Shown piece after piece: positions 7,691-16,310 of a stretch of 31,893 nucleotides of DNA (the stretch's first letter is position 1; each line of letters begins with the position of its first letter). The stretch lies in the NCBI GenBank assembly GCA_009746045.1, contig RPFO01001041.1, forward strand, positions 1 to 31,893. Reading direction: 5' to 3'. The position numbers and the translations under genes were made by a program. The stretch comes from Mesostigma viride (Eukaryota; Streptophyta; Mesostigmatophyceae; Mesostigmatales; Mesostigmataceae). Below the pieces are notes generated by a model. That model was given only the letters and a program-made list of their open reading frames with translations. It did not search any database and was not told the DNA's origin.

Positions 7691-8812
7691 CAACAACAGC
7701 ACGACACGGCCGCACCCCCAGGTGGCCCGCGCACTCGGCGCAACGGCCGCGACACTCTACGGCAACGCGTCAAGCTCGCACAAGGCGGGCAGGGAGTCCC
7801 ACGATGTGGTGGAGGACTCCCGCCGCACCCTGGCACGACACCTGGGCGTGCGTCCGGGCGACGTGATTTTCACGGGGGGCGCGACCGAGTCCAACAACAT
7901 CATCATCCACAGCGTGCTGGAGCGCGCGCGGGGGCGGGGCGTGGTTCTTACCACGAAGGTTGAGCACCCGAGCGTGCTCCAGCCGCTGCTGCACGTGCGC
8001 AAGGCCTCCCGCGGCGGCGTGAAGGTGGTCCAGCTGCCGGTCGACCGCGAGGGCTTCGTGCGGATGGACAGCCTGCGCGAGGCGGTCAAGAAGTGGGGCG
8101 GACGCATCAAGCTGGTATCGGTCATTTACGCGAACAACGAGATAGGGACGGTGCAGGACATGGGGGCGATACGCAGGGCGGTGGGCAAGGGCGTGCACAT
8201 CCACGCGGACACGACACAGGTGGCGGGCAAGGCGCCGCTGGGTAAGGACCAGCGGTTCATGGACAGCTTTACGGTTTCGGGACACAAGATCCACGGGGTG
8301 AAGGGCGTGGGCGCGCTCGTGGTGCGCGCGGGGGCGGACTCGGTGGTCCCGCTGATGCACGGGGGCGGACAGGAGCGCGGCGTGCGGCCGGGGACGGAGA
8401 GCCCGCCCCTGATCGCGAGCCTGGCGCAAGCGGCGTCCATCAACATGAGCCGGGCGGGGCGCGCCCGGTGGCGTAGGACGGCCGAGTACGCCGCCAGGCT
8501 GCGGGAGGGGCTGGGGGGCTGGGGGCTTCCTTCAACGGGCCGGCCGACCCGGGGCGTAGGATGGCCAACCTGGTCAGTTTCGCGCTTCCGGGCACGGACG
8601 GTCGCGCGATGGTGGAGTGGCTCTCCCGCTGCGGGATCTGCGCGAACGTGGGCAGCGCCTGCTCGAAGATGAAGCGGAGCCGCGTGCTGCGTGCGGTCGG
8701 CGTGCCCGAGGAGACGGCGCGCGGCACGGTGCGCTTGGGACTTTCGGCGTACACTACGCAGCAGGACGTGGATTACCTTCTTTCGTGCCTGCGGCGGTTT
8801 CAGAAGACGTAG
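7620..8812 (+). CDS. Cysteine desulfurase (NifS/IscS family), apparent frameshift
   Basis: A PLP-dependent enzyme of aminotransferase class V that removes sulfur from cysteine for Fe-S clusters or tRNA thiolation. Visible signatures: VYFDNNSTTRPHP at the N-terminus, FTGGATESNN, a His in VEHPSV, IYANNEIGTVQDM, IHADTTQVAGK, the PLP lysine in SGHKIHGVKG (about residue 222) and GGGQERGVRPGT. The frame then breaks among G runs at 8507-8525 and continues in another frame with SFNGPADPGRR, NLVSFALPGTDG and the catalytic cysteine in NVGSACSK. The length, about 397 residues, is normal for the family. The ATG at 7620 gives 21 residues before the conserved core and overlaps the upstream gene. NifS-like proteins are known in a few nucleocytoviruses, such as asfarviruses. 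All key residues are present, so it was probably active before the indel or sequencing error. Confidence 0.9.
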
Positions 8813-8833
8813 CCCGGGTCCTCGGCGGATGCC

Positions 8834-9031
8834 ATGAACGCGCACTGGCGGGCGGCGTGGCCCTTGCGCGCCTTTGCGGGCACCGCCCTGCGCGCCCTGT
8901 ACACGCGCTTCAGGGGCGCCCACACGCGGTACTGGCTCAAGGCGCCTGGGGAGGCGTGCCTGGGACTGGGACATCCTCGGGGAGGCGGTCCGGTGTGTCG
9001 GGTCCTGGGTGCGTTCCTGCATCTTCGTTGA
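8834..9031 (+). CDS. Possible small protein, low confidence
   Basis: A 65-residue frame starts 22 bp after the cysteine desulfurase stop, with an ATG in good context (GATGCCATGAACG). The first 40 residues look protein-like (MNAHWRAAWPLRAFAGTAL, then RFRGAHTRYWLK). After that a neighbouring frame looks better (AWDWDILGEAVRCVGSWVR), which would imply another indel near 8950. It overlaps the 3' end of the minus-strand gene 8937-9353, so one of the two may be spurious in the overlap. Confidence 0.3.
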   Translation: MNAHWRAAWPLRAFAGTALRALYTRFRGAHTRYWLKAPGEACLGLGHPRGGGPVCRVLGAFLHLR

Positions 9032-9353
9032 CGCCGCCATCACCCCCCCTCACGACATTGGCATTCACGACATTGGCATTCACGACATTGGCATTCTCGT
9101 CCGTCTTGGGTTCGTACACGTGGGTGACGGTCACGTGGTTGGGGGAGATGTGCGGGGCGGACCAGTGCAGCATGTACGGGTAGTAGTACGGATGGTACGG
9201 GCGGTACGGCGGAGCGGGAGGGCGGCGGAGGTACGGGCGGTCGTACGGCTGAGCCGCCTGCCTACGGTGCAGCGAGCAAAAGCCCCCCGTCGTCCACCGC
9301 CTGCAAGGGATACCAGAACTCGTGTAAGCGAACCCGCAGCGGCGTCTCAACAT
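8937..9353 (-). CDS. Small Cys/His protein with Pro/Tyr region and pentapeptide repeat
   Basis: A frame of 138 residues from the ATG at 9353 (a TTG six codons upstream extends it but is unlikely). The N-terminus carries RRCGFAYTSSGIPC, then CSLHRRQ, a Cys-Cys-Cys-His pattern like small zinc knuckles of the type that read short basic sequences. Next comes a Tyr/Pro/Arg-rich section (PYRPYHPYYYPYMLHW), a strand-rich part and three copies of NANVV. The C-terminus is Pro/Asp-rich. The composition suggests a small basic virion-associated or nucleic-acid-binding protein, but no family is recognised. Confidence 0.5.
   Translation of the reverse strand: MLRRRCGFAYTSSGIPCRRWTTGGFCSLHRRQAAQPYDRPYLRRPPAPPYRPYHPYYYPYMLHWSAPHISPNHVTVTHVYEPKTDENANVVNANVVNANVVRGGDGGVNEDAGTHPGPDTPDRLPEDVPVPGTPPQAP
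9051..9095 (-). repeat. Three perfect 15-bp tandem repeats
   Basis: The unit CACGACATTGGCATT occurs three times head to tail with no mismatch. On the minus strand it encodes Asn-Ala-Asn-Val-Val repeats inside the gene 8937-9353. Its perfection suggests recent expansion. Confidence 0.9.
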
Positions 9354-9403
9354 ATCGAGTCTCTCAGACAATAAAGGGTCATATTATATTTCCAGTTAGC
9401 TGT

Positions 9404-10051
9404 TTACTCCACCGTATCCCCCCACCCCAACTTCAATCTGTCCTTGATCAGCCGGACCACGTGCATGTACGCGGTGGGCACCAGGATCGTGTCGGCGGCG
9501 AAGTGGTCGCCGTGCACGTCCACGACCTGCGCCCCCTGGGGCGCGGCGATGCACGCCATCTGCAGCAGGTCCGCCCCGCCGATCGCCCTCCCGTCCGACG
9601 CGTGCACGAACACGACTTTGGCCCGCTCCGGCCTCCCCTCCATGCGCCCCAGGGCGAGCAGGAAGGTCTCGGGCGCGGCCACCGCCAGCACGCCGCGGAA
9701 GAGCTCCTCCACCTCGACGAGGCCGTCCCGCGTCTTGCCGTTCAGACACTCGGCCAGGTGGGCCGCCATCTCACGGTCGCGGCTCGGCGCCGTCCACAGA
9801 CTCGCGGACTGGTCGCGCCGGCTCACGCCGTCCACGTAGAGCCGGAACCATTCGGACGCCCTGACCCTCCTCAGCAGGGCGGCGTGCAGGGCGCAGTACT
9901 CGTCAAGGGTGATGGGACGGTCGTCCTCGGGGGCCGCGCCGTCCGCGGCCAGGGAAAGGAGCGCGGACAAGGACGGGGTGTCGTTCCTCCCCCTTGGCGG
10001 CGGCGCGTGCGGCCACACGTACTCGGGCAGGTCGTCCGTGTTCACGAGCAT
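9404..10051 (-). CDS. Hypothetical protein
   Basis: An intact frame of 215 residues from the ATG at 10051. The seven extra upstream codons begin with TTG and were left out. The protein is mainly helical with normal composition. It has a Pro/Arg-rich segment near residues 17-26, an ITLDEYCALHAALLRRV helix, and a C-terminal half with strand-like parts (KVVFVHASDGR, QVVDVHGDHFAADTILV). The alternation of strands and helices with conserved-looking Asp/His residues is compatible with an enzyme fold, but I cannot name a family. Only 23 bp separate its ATG from that of the methyltransferase, so the two share a divergent promoter. Confidence 0.65.
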   Translation of the reverse strand: MLVNTDDLPEYVWPHAPPPRGRNDTPSLSALLSLAADGAAPEDDRPITLDEYCALHAALLRRVRASEWFRLYVDGVSRRDQSASLWTAPSRDREMAAHLAECLNGKTRDGLVEVEELFRGVLAVAAPETFLLALGRMEGRPERAKVVFVHASDGRAIGGADLLQMACIAAPQGAQVVDVHGDHFAADTILVPTAYMHVVRLIKDRLKLGWGDTVE

Positions 10052-10074
10052 TTTGTGTGTGCGTATATGCAAAG

Positions 10075-11007
10075 ATGGTGAGGGTATGGCGTCACATCGA
10101 CCTGTTCGCGGGCCTGGGCGGCTTCTCGTTGGGCCTCAAGAAGGTCCTCGACGTCCGCACGGTGATGGCCGTGGAGATGAACCCGACGGCTTGCAAGGTG
10201 TACGAGATCCTGAACGACGTGGCCCCGATCTGCGACAAAATAGAGAACGTGCCCGACGAGACCATCCCCAAGGCTGACATCCTCACGGCCGGGTTCCCCT
10301 GTCAGGCGTTCAGCGCCGCCGGGCTGCAGCACGGGATGCGCGACGTACGGACGAGGGGCATCCGCCACATATTCCGATTCATCGAGAAGTCTGACCCCCG
10401 GTACGTCATCCTGGAGAACGTGCCGGCCATCCAGCGGTTCCCCGTGTTCAAGCGGATCGTGCACAACCTCCGCAAGCACGGGTATTACGTGGCGCACCAG
10501 GTGCTGAGCACGCACCTGCACGCGGGGCTGCGGCAGAAGCGCAAGAGGGTGTTCATCGTGGCCAGCAAGAAGATGATCCCCGGCAGCTTCCCCCCGCCCG
10601 AGGTGGGCCGCACGGACAGCTTCGACTTCAAGCAGACGGCTCCGGCGCGGTACTACCTGAAACCCGGCAGCCGGATGCACAAGGTGCTCAAGGGCTCGCG
10701 CCAGGGGCAGTTCCTGTCGGCCAATTACAGCTTCGAGCCCAGGAAGGACATGGTGGCGCCGACCCAGCGCGCGTCCCAGGGCGCCAACAAGGGGGCCAGG
10801 ATCTACATCCGCGACCCGCGGGGGCTGCGCACGCTCACCGAGGAGGAGGCGTTTCGTTTGCAGGGGATCCCGCAGGGGCGGATCGAGCGGCTGAAGGCGA
10901 GCGTGAGCATGAACTCGATCCTGAAGATGGTGGGCAACAGCGTCAGCCCGCGTTTGGTGGCGAAGGTGGCCGCCGGGCTGATGGGGCTTACAGGGGCGCA
11001 AAAATAA
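10075..11007 (+). CDS. DNA (cytosine-5) methyltransferase
   Basis: A frame of 310 residues with the full motif order of C5 methyltransferases: motif I DLFAGLGGFSLGLK (SAM binding, about residues 9-22), motif IV GFPCQAFSAAG with the catalytic Cys (about 75), motif VI ENVPA (about 113), motif VIII QKRKRVFIV (about 153), motif IX RTLTEEEAFRLQGIP and motif X MVGNSVSP (about 289). The target-recognition region between VIII and IX is about 100 residues, enough for a single specificity. The open frame extends upstream of the ATG at 10075, but this start sits directly before motif I and suits the family. No cognate restriction enzyme lies next to it. It may protect viral DNA, act on host DNA or pair with a nuclease elsewhere; the HNH protein at 3248 is the only nuclease candidate in the window. 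Confidence 0.95.
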   Translation: MVRVWRHIDLFAGLGGFSLGLKKVLDVRTVMAVEMNPTACKVYEILNDVAPICDKIENVPDETIPKADILTAGFPCQAFSAAGLQHGMRDVRTRGIRHIFRFIEKSDPRYVILENVPAIQRFPVFKRIVHNLRKHGYYVAHQVLSTHLHAGLRQKRKRVFIVASKKMIPGSFPPPEVGRTDSFDFKQTAPARYYLKPGSRMHKVLKGSRQGQFLSANYSFEPRKDMVAPTQRASQGANKGARIYIRDPRGLRTLTEEEAFRLQGIPQGRIERLKASVSMNSILKMVGNSVSPRLVAKVAAGLMGLTGAQK

Positions 11008-11031
11008 TGTCAGTCTAGCAGAGAGAGACGG

Positions 11032-14000
11032 ATGCGACCGAAGAAGAGCGCGATACACGAGGGCGTGCGAGCCCTGCACCGACTGGCACAGAAGGCGATG
11101 GACGCGCCCGAGGACACGCCGCAGCAGCGGAGGCAGAAGGCGCGCGCTCTGTCCGAGCTGCTGGTCCCTATGATGCGCGTCCACCAGGCGCGGACGGGGT
11201 CGCTGTTCGACGATCTGGACTACTACCCCCCGTACGTTCACGCGGGCTACGGAGCAGGTGAGCTGTACTGGGACGACGACGCCGACGCTCCCGACGCCGA
11301 GGAGGAGGAGGAAGAGGAGGAGGAGGAGGAGGAGGAGGAGGAGGAGGGTAAGGAGGAGGAGGAGGGTAAGGAGGAGGAGGAGGAGGGTAAGGAGGAGGAG
11401 GGTAAGGAGGAGGAGGAGGAGGAGGAGGAGGAGGGTAAGGAGGAGGGTAAGGAGGAGGGTAAGGAGGAGGGCGATGCCGCCGACGCTGCTGCTACTGATA
11501 CTGTAACCACGTCTCCGACGGAGGGGGGAAATGAGGGGGGAAATGAGGGGGGTGGAAAGGAGGAGGGGGGTGGAAAGGAGGAGGGCGATACCGCCGACGC
11601 TGCTGGTACTGCTGCTGCTGCCCCCACCACTAACATCATGTCGACTACGCAGAAAAGGATCTGGAGGGATAAAGCACACCAGTACGCAAATAGCACGAAT
11701 CCAACCGTTGAGGGATTGCAGGAGTTTGTGGACGAAATTGAAAAGAATGGGGGACAACTTGACCAAACCACCACAAGCGCTCTTGATCAAATAAAATTCG
11801 ATTTAAAACAGTTGAAAGAGGTAGGGGATTGGGAAAACCGAGCAAGACTTTATATAAATGACACTTTATCATTGGTCATTATGAACAGTACCCCTCTACC
11901 TAATATACAAAGTCGCCTTTCTGATATTCAAAACGGGATAAAGTTATTTGCAGGAAGGAAAAAAAATGGTCCTAATGAACGGGTTTTGGTTGCGTTAGGA
12001 GCTGCCCAGGAGGCGCTTACATCTTGGATAAATAAAAAGGGTAGGCCCTTGAATGAAACGACCTTGGAAGCTGATATACAGGAGGCGAAGAGGTCTGTCC
12101 AAGAATGGAAATATAAGAATGCCCAAGAGTTGTGGGACAAGCATAAGTACTTCATCGACAGAATCGCGCACCACGAAGGTCACGGCCTCCGTTATGACGA
12201 TCTCGAAGAACTTCACAATGCAAAATACACTTTCAATGATTCGGCACGGAATGAAGAACGAAAGCAAGTCAAGACACTGGAGAGTAAAGTGACGCAGGAC
12301 ATAATGGAATATACCAGTCTCCGCGATCGGCAAACGATACCGGACGCAAGAGCAGAGGCTATAATTGAAAAACTGACAAAAGCCCTCAATGGCGTCTCAA
12401 ACATCGCTTTTGTTGATAAACAAGCAGGCGACAACGCTCAGAATCTGAAAGGTAACATAGAAACGTACATCGAAAATCTAAAAAACACTTTGAAGCAGAA
12501 CGCGGAGGCAGACAAGGAACTCGAAGGGTTTCTTGAGGGCATTGAAGGGTTAAGCCTGGACGAGATACGAACAAAGCATAGAAGGTTATCGGAACTATCT
12601 CACAGGCCAAAGGCGCTCGGGTTAACTGTGACAATCGCGGATCGTCTATACCTTTTGACGCAGGCTAGCAAATTAAGTTCGGACAAAACAAGGGGCAATT
12701 TCTTAAAACAAACTGAAAATAAATTGAAAAGAAATCCATCCCTCTGGGAGGCATACAATGCGCTACGAATATGGCACACGCTTCCTGAATCACAAAGACA
12801 GGGTGTTGACTCGAAACAGTTTACCGATCTGGCGTCGAGTACCATCAGAGATGAACTCGAAAAAATTTACCAAAAAAAACCAACATCCTGGCTAGACACC
12901 GTCATCCAGATGAAAACGATCTTGCCACTATTAAGTATCGACAATGCAAAACTGGCAGCGCGCCTGGAGTCTGTACAAGGGGGCGAATTATATGAAAAGA
13001 ATAGGCAGGAGATTCTCGCACAAGTGAGGTCAAGGCCTTCTCGGGGCGAGGGAAAGGGGGACATGGCTATCGACGCCGTCTTGGCACAACTAACCGATGA
13101 GACCCTACAATCTCAGAAGCTGACTAAAGATCTCGTCAACAGAGCCTTAGCGGCGAAAAAACTGGACGATTTAATTGAAATCCAATTTCAAGCAGCAGCT
13201 GCCCATAAAGATGGCCAGCTGACTAAAGACCAGGCGAATGACGTGTTCAGTGCATACGAAGATGCACTGATTGAGGTTAGCCCAGTTGATTGGGTCAGTT
13301 TTGTACAGAGTATTAATCCTAACTTGAGTACTTTGCCGATCGGGGAATTGGGCGAATTGCGTCGTAAACTTGAATGGGTGAAACCCAAATTGGATGCTCT
13401 CGTGCTAAAAAAGGATTCGTTCAAAGAAGAGGATAAAAAAGTAGTAGATGACATGGTTAATTACGCAAATGGGCTTATGGCAGGTATAAACGAAAGTGAA
13501 CGACTGATAAAGGCCACGGACGGTGTCGGTACGGGAGGCCAGGAAGCAGCAGAAGGGGAGGATGCGGACAGTGACGAGGAGGGGGCCGCGGAGGACTTGC
13601 AGGACGGGAACGGTGAGGTGAGACAGCTCTTGGACAGCGCAAACGGGGGGACCCCCGAGAATAGTGGAATGCGCGGGAAAAACCTCGGGAAGGAACCCGC
13701 AACACCGCTGCAGCCGTCCAATATGATGGTCATAAATAGCCCGTTGTTTGAAGGCAAGGGCGGCCAGACGACATTCACAAACGGACTTTTTCAGGCCAAG
13801 CCAGCATCGTCAGCATCCCCGGCAGCAGGGGCAGCATCGGGCTCGAGAAAGGTGACCCCGCTGCCACAAACAACTGAAGAGGCGTTCCAGAGCCCTGCGA
13901 CCCTATCAGACCAGAAAACGACACGTTCGGCTGCTGCCCGCCCATCTACTGCAGCCCCATCCCTTGCAGCAGCCCAGAAGAGGACCCCTCCTCGCAGCCA

Positions 14001-14742
14001 ATCATCCCCATCCACTGCAATTTCTACACCTAGTACACCCCTGACCGGCGGTGCGAAGAAGGCTGGTACAAATCTCCAAAAGGCGATAGAAAGTGGCAAG
14101 AAAGGGGCACTGGAGAACGCCCTAAACAACCTCCTAGAGATGTCCAAAACTGATGAGACTGCTCGGGAGGTGCTGGACGCCGCCATACGAAATAACCCGG
14201 TAACGCTATCCCCCGACAAATTGCCCCCTAAATTGAGTGTTTTACTGAAAGCCTCGCTAGCATCGTCATCATCCCCGGCAGCAGGGGCAGCATCGGGCTC
14301 GGGACAGGTGAACCTGCTGCAACAAATGAACGCGGTGTCCCAGAGCCCTGCTCGAAGCCCCTACCTTGCACGCCCTAGCATTCTCCCTCAGGCTCCCCCC
14401 CCTCCGACCCGGCAACAACGGTTGGATGATCTGCTTAAGATCGGATACCGACAGAATACAGAGAATACAGATTCAATCGCCCGCCATAAGTATGATAGCA
14501 ATCTGCCTGTATGGACAGGAGACCAGGCAGAGGCGGTGAGAGAGTTATTGGGATCGGACACCCAGGTCAATGTTGATTATATCCTGATAGGCGTCAGAGG
14601 CGGTCTGACAAAAACAAAGATGACCGCCAAGCGGGCTAACAAACAATCTACTAACGAACAATACCGCGTGCCCTACCCGCGGTTCGACAACTTCCCCTAC
14701 GAGGTGCTTCCCTCTTTGCATTGGTACGATGTGGATGGGTGA
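11032..14742 (+). CDS. Large (1236-residue) chimeric protein: acidic repeat, helical body, disordered tail
   Basis: One uninterrupted frame that starts 24 bp after the methyltransferase on the same strand. Residues 1-85 are GC-rich in codon use and basic/helical, ending in a Tyr-rich patch (DDLDYYPPYVHAGYG). Residues 88-150 are a Glu/Gly-Lys-Glu repeat encoded by GAG/GGTAAG units. Residues 160-190 are a Gly/Asn/Lys/Glu repeat. From about residue 200 (base 11640) the DNA becomes visibly AT-richer and encodes a long, mostly helical body with many Lys, Glu, Asp and Asn to about residue 830. The tail to about residue 1130 is Ser/Pro/Ala-rich and contains a duplicated block. The last 110 residues look folded again (NVDYILIGVRGGLTKTKM). 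No enzyme motif is recognised. An internal ATG at 11638 could be the original start of the AT-richer module. A scaffold or virion protein is possible; function unknown. Confidence 0.8.
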   Translation: MRPKKSAIHEGVRALHRLAQKAMDAPEDTPQQRRQKARALSELLVPMMRVHQARTGSLFDDLDYYPPYVHAGYGAGELYWDDDADAPDAEEEEEEEEEEEEEEEEGKEEEEGKEEEEEGKEEEGKEEEEEEEEEGKEEGKEEGKEEGDAADAAATDTVTTSPTEGGNEGGNEGGGKEEGGGKEEGDTADAAGTAAAAPTTNIMSTTQKRIWRDKAHQYANSTNPTVEGLQEFVDEIEKNGGQLDQTTTSALDQIKFDLKQLKEVGDWENRARLYINDTLSLVIMNSTPLPNIQSRLSDIQNGIKLFAGRKKNGPNERVLVALGAAQEALTSWINKKGRPLNETTLEADIQEAKRSVQEWKYKNAQELWDKHKYFIDRIAHHEGHGLRYDDLEELHNAKYTFNDSARNEERKQVKTLESKVTQDIMEYTSLRDRQTIPDARAEAIIEKLTKALNGVSNIAFVDKQAGDNAQNLKGNIETYIENLKNTLKQNAEADKELEGFLEGIEGLSLDEIRTKHRRLSELSHRPKALGLTVTIADRLYLLTQASKLSSDKTRGNFLKQTENKLKRNPSLWEAYNALRIWHTLPESQRQGVDSKQFTDLASSTIRDELEKIYQKKPTSWLDTVIQMKTILPLLSIDNAKLAARLESVQGGELYEKNRQEILAQVRSRPSRGEGKGDMAIDAVLAQLTDETLQSQKLTKDLVNRALAAKKLDDLIEIQFQAAAAHKDGQLTKDQANDVFSAYEDALIEVSPVDWVSFVQSINPNLSTLPIGELGELRRKLEWVKPKLDALVLKKDSFKEEDKKVVDDMVNYANGLMAGINESERLIKATDGVGTGGQEAAEGEDADSDEEGAAEDLQDGNGEVRQLLDSANGGTPENSGMRGKNLGKEPATPLQPSNMMVINSPLFEGKGGQTTFTNGLFQAKPASSASPAAGAASGSRKVTPLPQTTEEAFQSPATLSDQKTTRSAAARPSTAAPSLAAAQKRTPPRSQSSPSTAISTPSTPLTGGAKKAGTNLQKAIESGKKGALENALNNLLEMSKTDETAREVLDAAIRNNPVTLSPDKLPPKLSVLLKASLASSSSPAAGAASGSGQVNLLQQMNAVSQSPARSPYLARPSILPQAPPPPTRQQRLDDLLKIGYRQNTENTDSIARHKYDSNLPVWTGDQAEAVRELLGSDTQVNVDYILIGVRGGLTKTKMTAKRANKQSTNEQYRVPYPRFDNFPYEVLPSLHWYDVDG
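11299..11470 (+). repeat. GAG/GGTAAG microsatellite encoding an acidic tract
   Basis: A purine-only stretch of GAG/GAA codons interrupted by GGTAAG (Gly-Lys) at irregular spacing. It encodes runs of Glu with Gly-Lys breaks inside the large protein. The frame is kept throughout. The GGTAAG units look like splice donors but the frame passes through them without stops, and no acceptor gives a matching phase. Confidence 0.85.
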
Positions 14743-14771
14743 GCCGGATTTTTATTATTCGATCATTCATT

Positions 14772-15694
14772 TTACACGGCCATGGAGGCGGCCGCCGTCA
14801 CGGACTTTCGCGGGCTGTACACGAAGAAGGGGGGGGCTTCGGCACCGGCCATCGCCGGGCGGCACAGGGGGCACTTGACCCCCCCCTCTATCCCCACGCG
14901 CCTGGCCTCCTCCACGGCGGCGACGGCGCAGTCCACGCACACGCCGTGCTCGTGCTCGTGCCCCGCGGGGTCGAGCAGCATGTCCGTGGCCCTCGCGCAC
15001 TTCCCACACGCGACCAGAGCCCCGTTGCAGCCCTTCCCCGCAGCGCGCAGGAGGGCGGAGAGGGCGTCCGCGGCCTCCTCGAAGAGCTGCCCCCTGGCAG
15101 GGCGTGCGGGTCGTGCATGCGCGCCCGCTCCTTGCACCACTCGCCGTCGGCCTTGTCCCCCAGCACGGCGGCGACGAACCTGCGCACCTCGCCACTCTCG
15201 GCCGCGCGCGCGCGCCCGTCCACCACCCGTGCGGCAGGCAGCGCCGGCCTCCTCTCCAGCGGCGCGGAGGGGGGCTCGGCCCTCAGCCAGGTGACGAAGG
15301 GGGCGAACAGGTCGGGGTGCAGCCACACGCCCATGCAGGGCCCCTCGCGCATCAGGTTTATCACGGCGGGCAGGCGGTCGGCCTCGCACTCGCCCTCCTC
15401 GCTGCACTGGCTGCGGGGCGGGTTTATCTCCTCGGCCACCCGCTCGATGGCCTCCGAGCCCTCGTCGCACGTGAGCCAGCGCCTGTACGAGGGGGCGCCG
15501 GAGGGCCTGGCCACGGCCAGCGCGAGGGACTGCATGTGGAAGTACTGGGGCGGGCCTCTGTGGTCCAGCAGCAGCGTGACGAGGGAGGCGCCCTTGCGGA
15601 AGAGGGGATGCGCTTCCTCTCTCACCATCCACACGCGCAGATCATTGTCCTGGGCGTGCGGCCCCAGGAACCAGAAGAAGTCGGTCATCATCAT
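14772..15694 (-). CDS. KilA-N plus RING protein (p28-like ubiquitin ligase family), apparent frameshift
   Basis: The ATG triplet at 15694-15686 starts a frame carrying a KilA-N-type DNA-binding domain; its best block is CMGVWLHPDLFAPFVTWL (about residues 115-132), matching the Gly-x-Trp/Tyr-x-His-Pro-x-Leu core of that fold. The frame breaks in or beside the C run at 15090-15094 and continues as GQLFEEAADALSALLRAAG into a RING-type domain: CGKC, a His/Cys cluster HEHEHGVCVDC, then CPLC. KilA-N followed by RING is the architecture of poxvirus p28 and giant-virus homologues, which act as E3 ubiquitin ligases on viral factories. Length, about 307 residues, fits. It converges with the large gene across 29 bp. 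Splice-donor-like sites upstream suggest that its transcript may have 5' exons. Confidence 0.7.
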
Positions 15695-16260
15695 GGCTAC
15701 GGAAGCGACTAAACGTCCGCGGACGCGGCCACTGGAGAAAGGGGGGACACGGACTGCCCACGACAGAAAGGGGAGGACGCGGACGGGGAGGAGGACGGGA
15801 GAGCGAGAGATTTTGGCCGCGAGTTCCCCGCAAGTGCCGTACGATCCCGGCAAACGGACGCGCCACTCACCTGGAACGACGGCAGATCCACGCCGGATGA
15901 CGCGTGCGCCGGAGAAACGACGTGGCGCGCTCCTGTCCACGAACGGCCGAGCAGGGGCTGGAAAGGGTGCCGTCAGACGGGGAAATCGGGAGGAGCTCGC
16001 GGGCGAGTGCGAAATCGCGACGAGAACGCGAGGGGCTCACCTGGAGCGGGAGACCACTGGGGGAAGACGACGGATTCGCGGCAACCCTGCAGCCCCGAGG
16101 AGACGAGAAAGAACGCGCAAAACGCGAGCAACGCGTCGAGAGTTGCGTGAGGAGACGGAGGGGGCGCGTGTCGACGGGGAATGGCGAGCGATATTCGTTG
16201 CGCCTGGAAACTAGCGGGCCAATTACTCACCTGCCAATTTCGTAGCCAACGAACGACCCT
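15695..16260 (-). other. Candidate multi-exon 5' region with three GTGAGY splice donors
   Basis: On the minus strand three sites read CAG then GTGAGT or GTGAGC: intron starts at 16230, 16040 and 15870. Between them are fitting acceptors: GGGGCTGCAG near 16090 and CCCTTTCCAG near 15960, the latter preceded by a CTGAC branch-like sequence. This gives candidate short exons of roughly 45 and 90 bases. Possible last acceptors before the ATG at 15694 are GTGGGCAG and TTTCTCCAG in 15720-15760. All this lies directly upstream of the KilA-N/RING gene, so it may be its spliced leader or extra N-terminal exons. No other gene is visible here. Splicing is inferred from motifs only. Confidence 0.45.
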
Positions 16261-16310
16261 AAATTCCCTCGTCAATTTCCCACGCGGCTAGGCATCCCGC
16301 GGCTAGCATC

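Noticed and set aside
11255-11652. Intron from GCAG-GTGAGC to ACGCAG in the large gene
   Set aside because: The frame is open through the whole segment and removing it would shift the downstream frame.
10052-11790. 582-residue minus-strand frame opposite the methyltransferase and acidic repeat
   Set aside because: It is antisense to well-supported genes; its Leu runs are the reverse reading of GAG codons.
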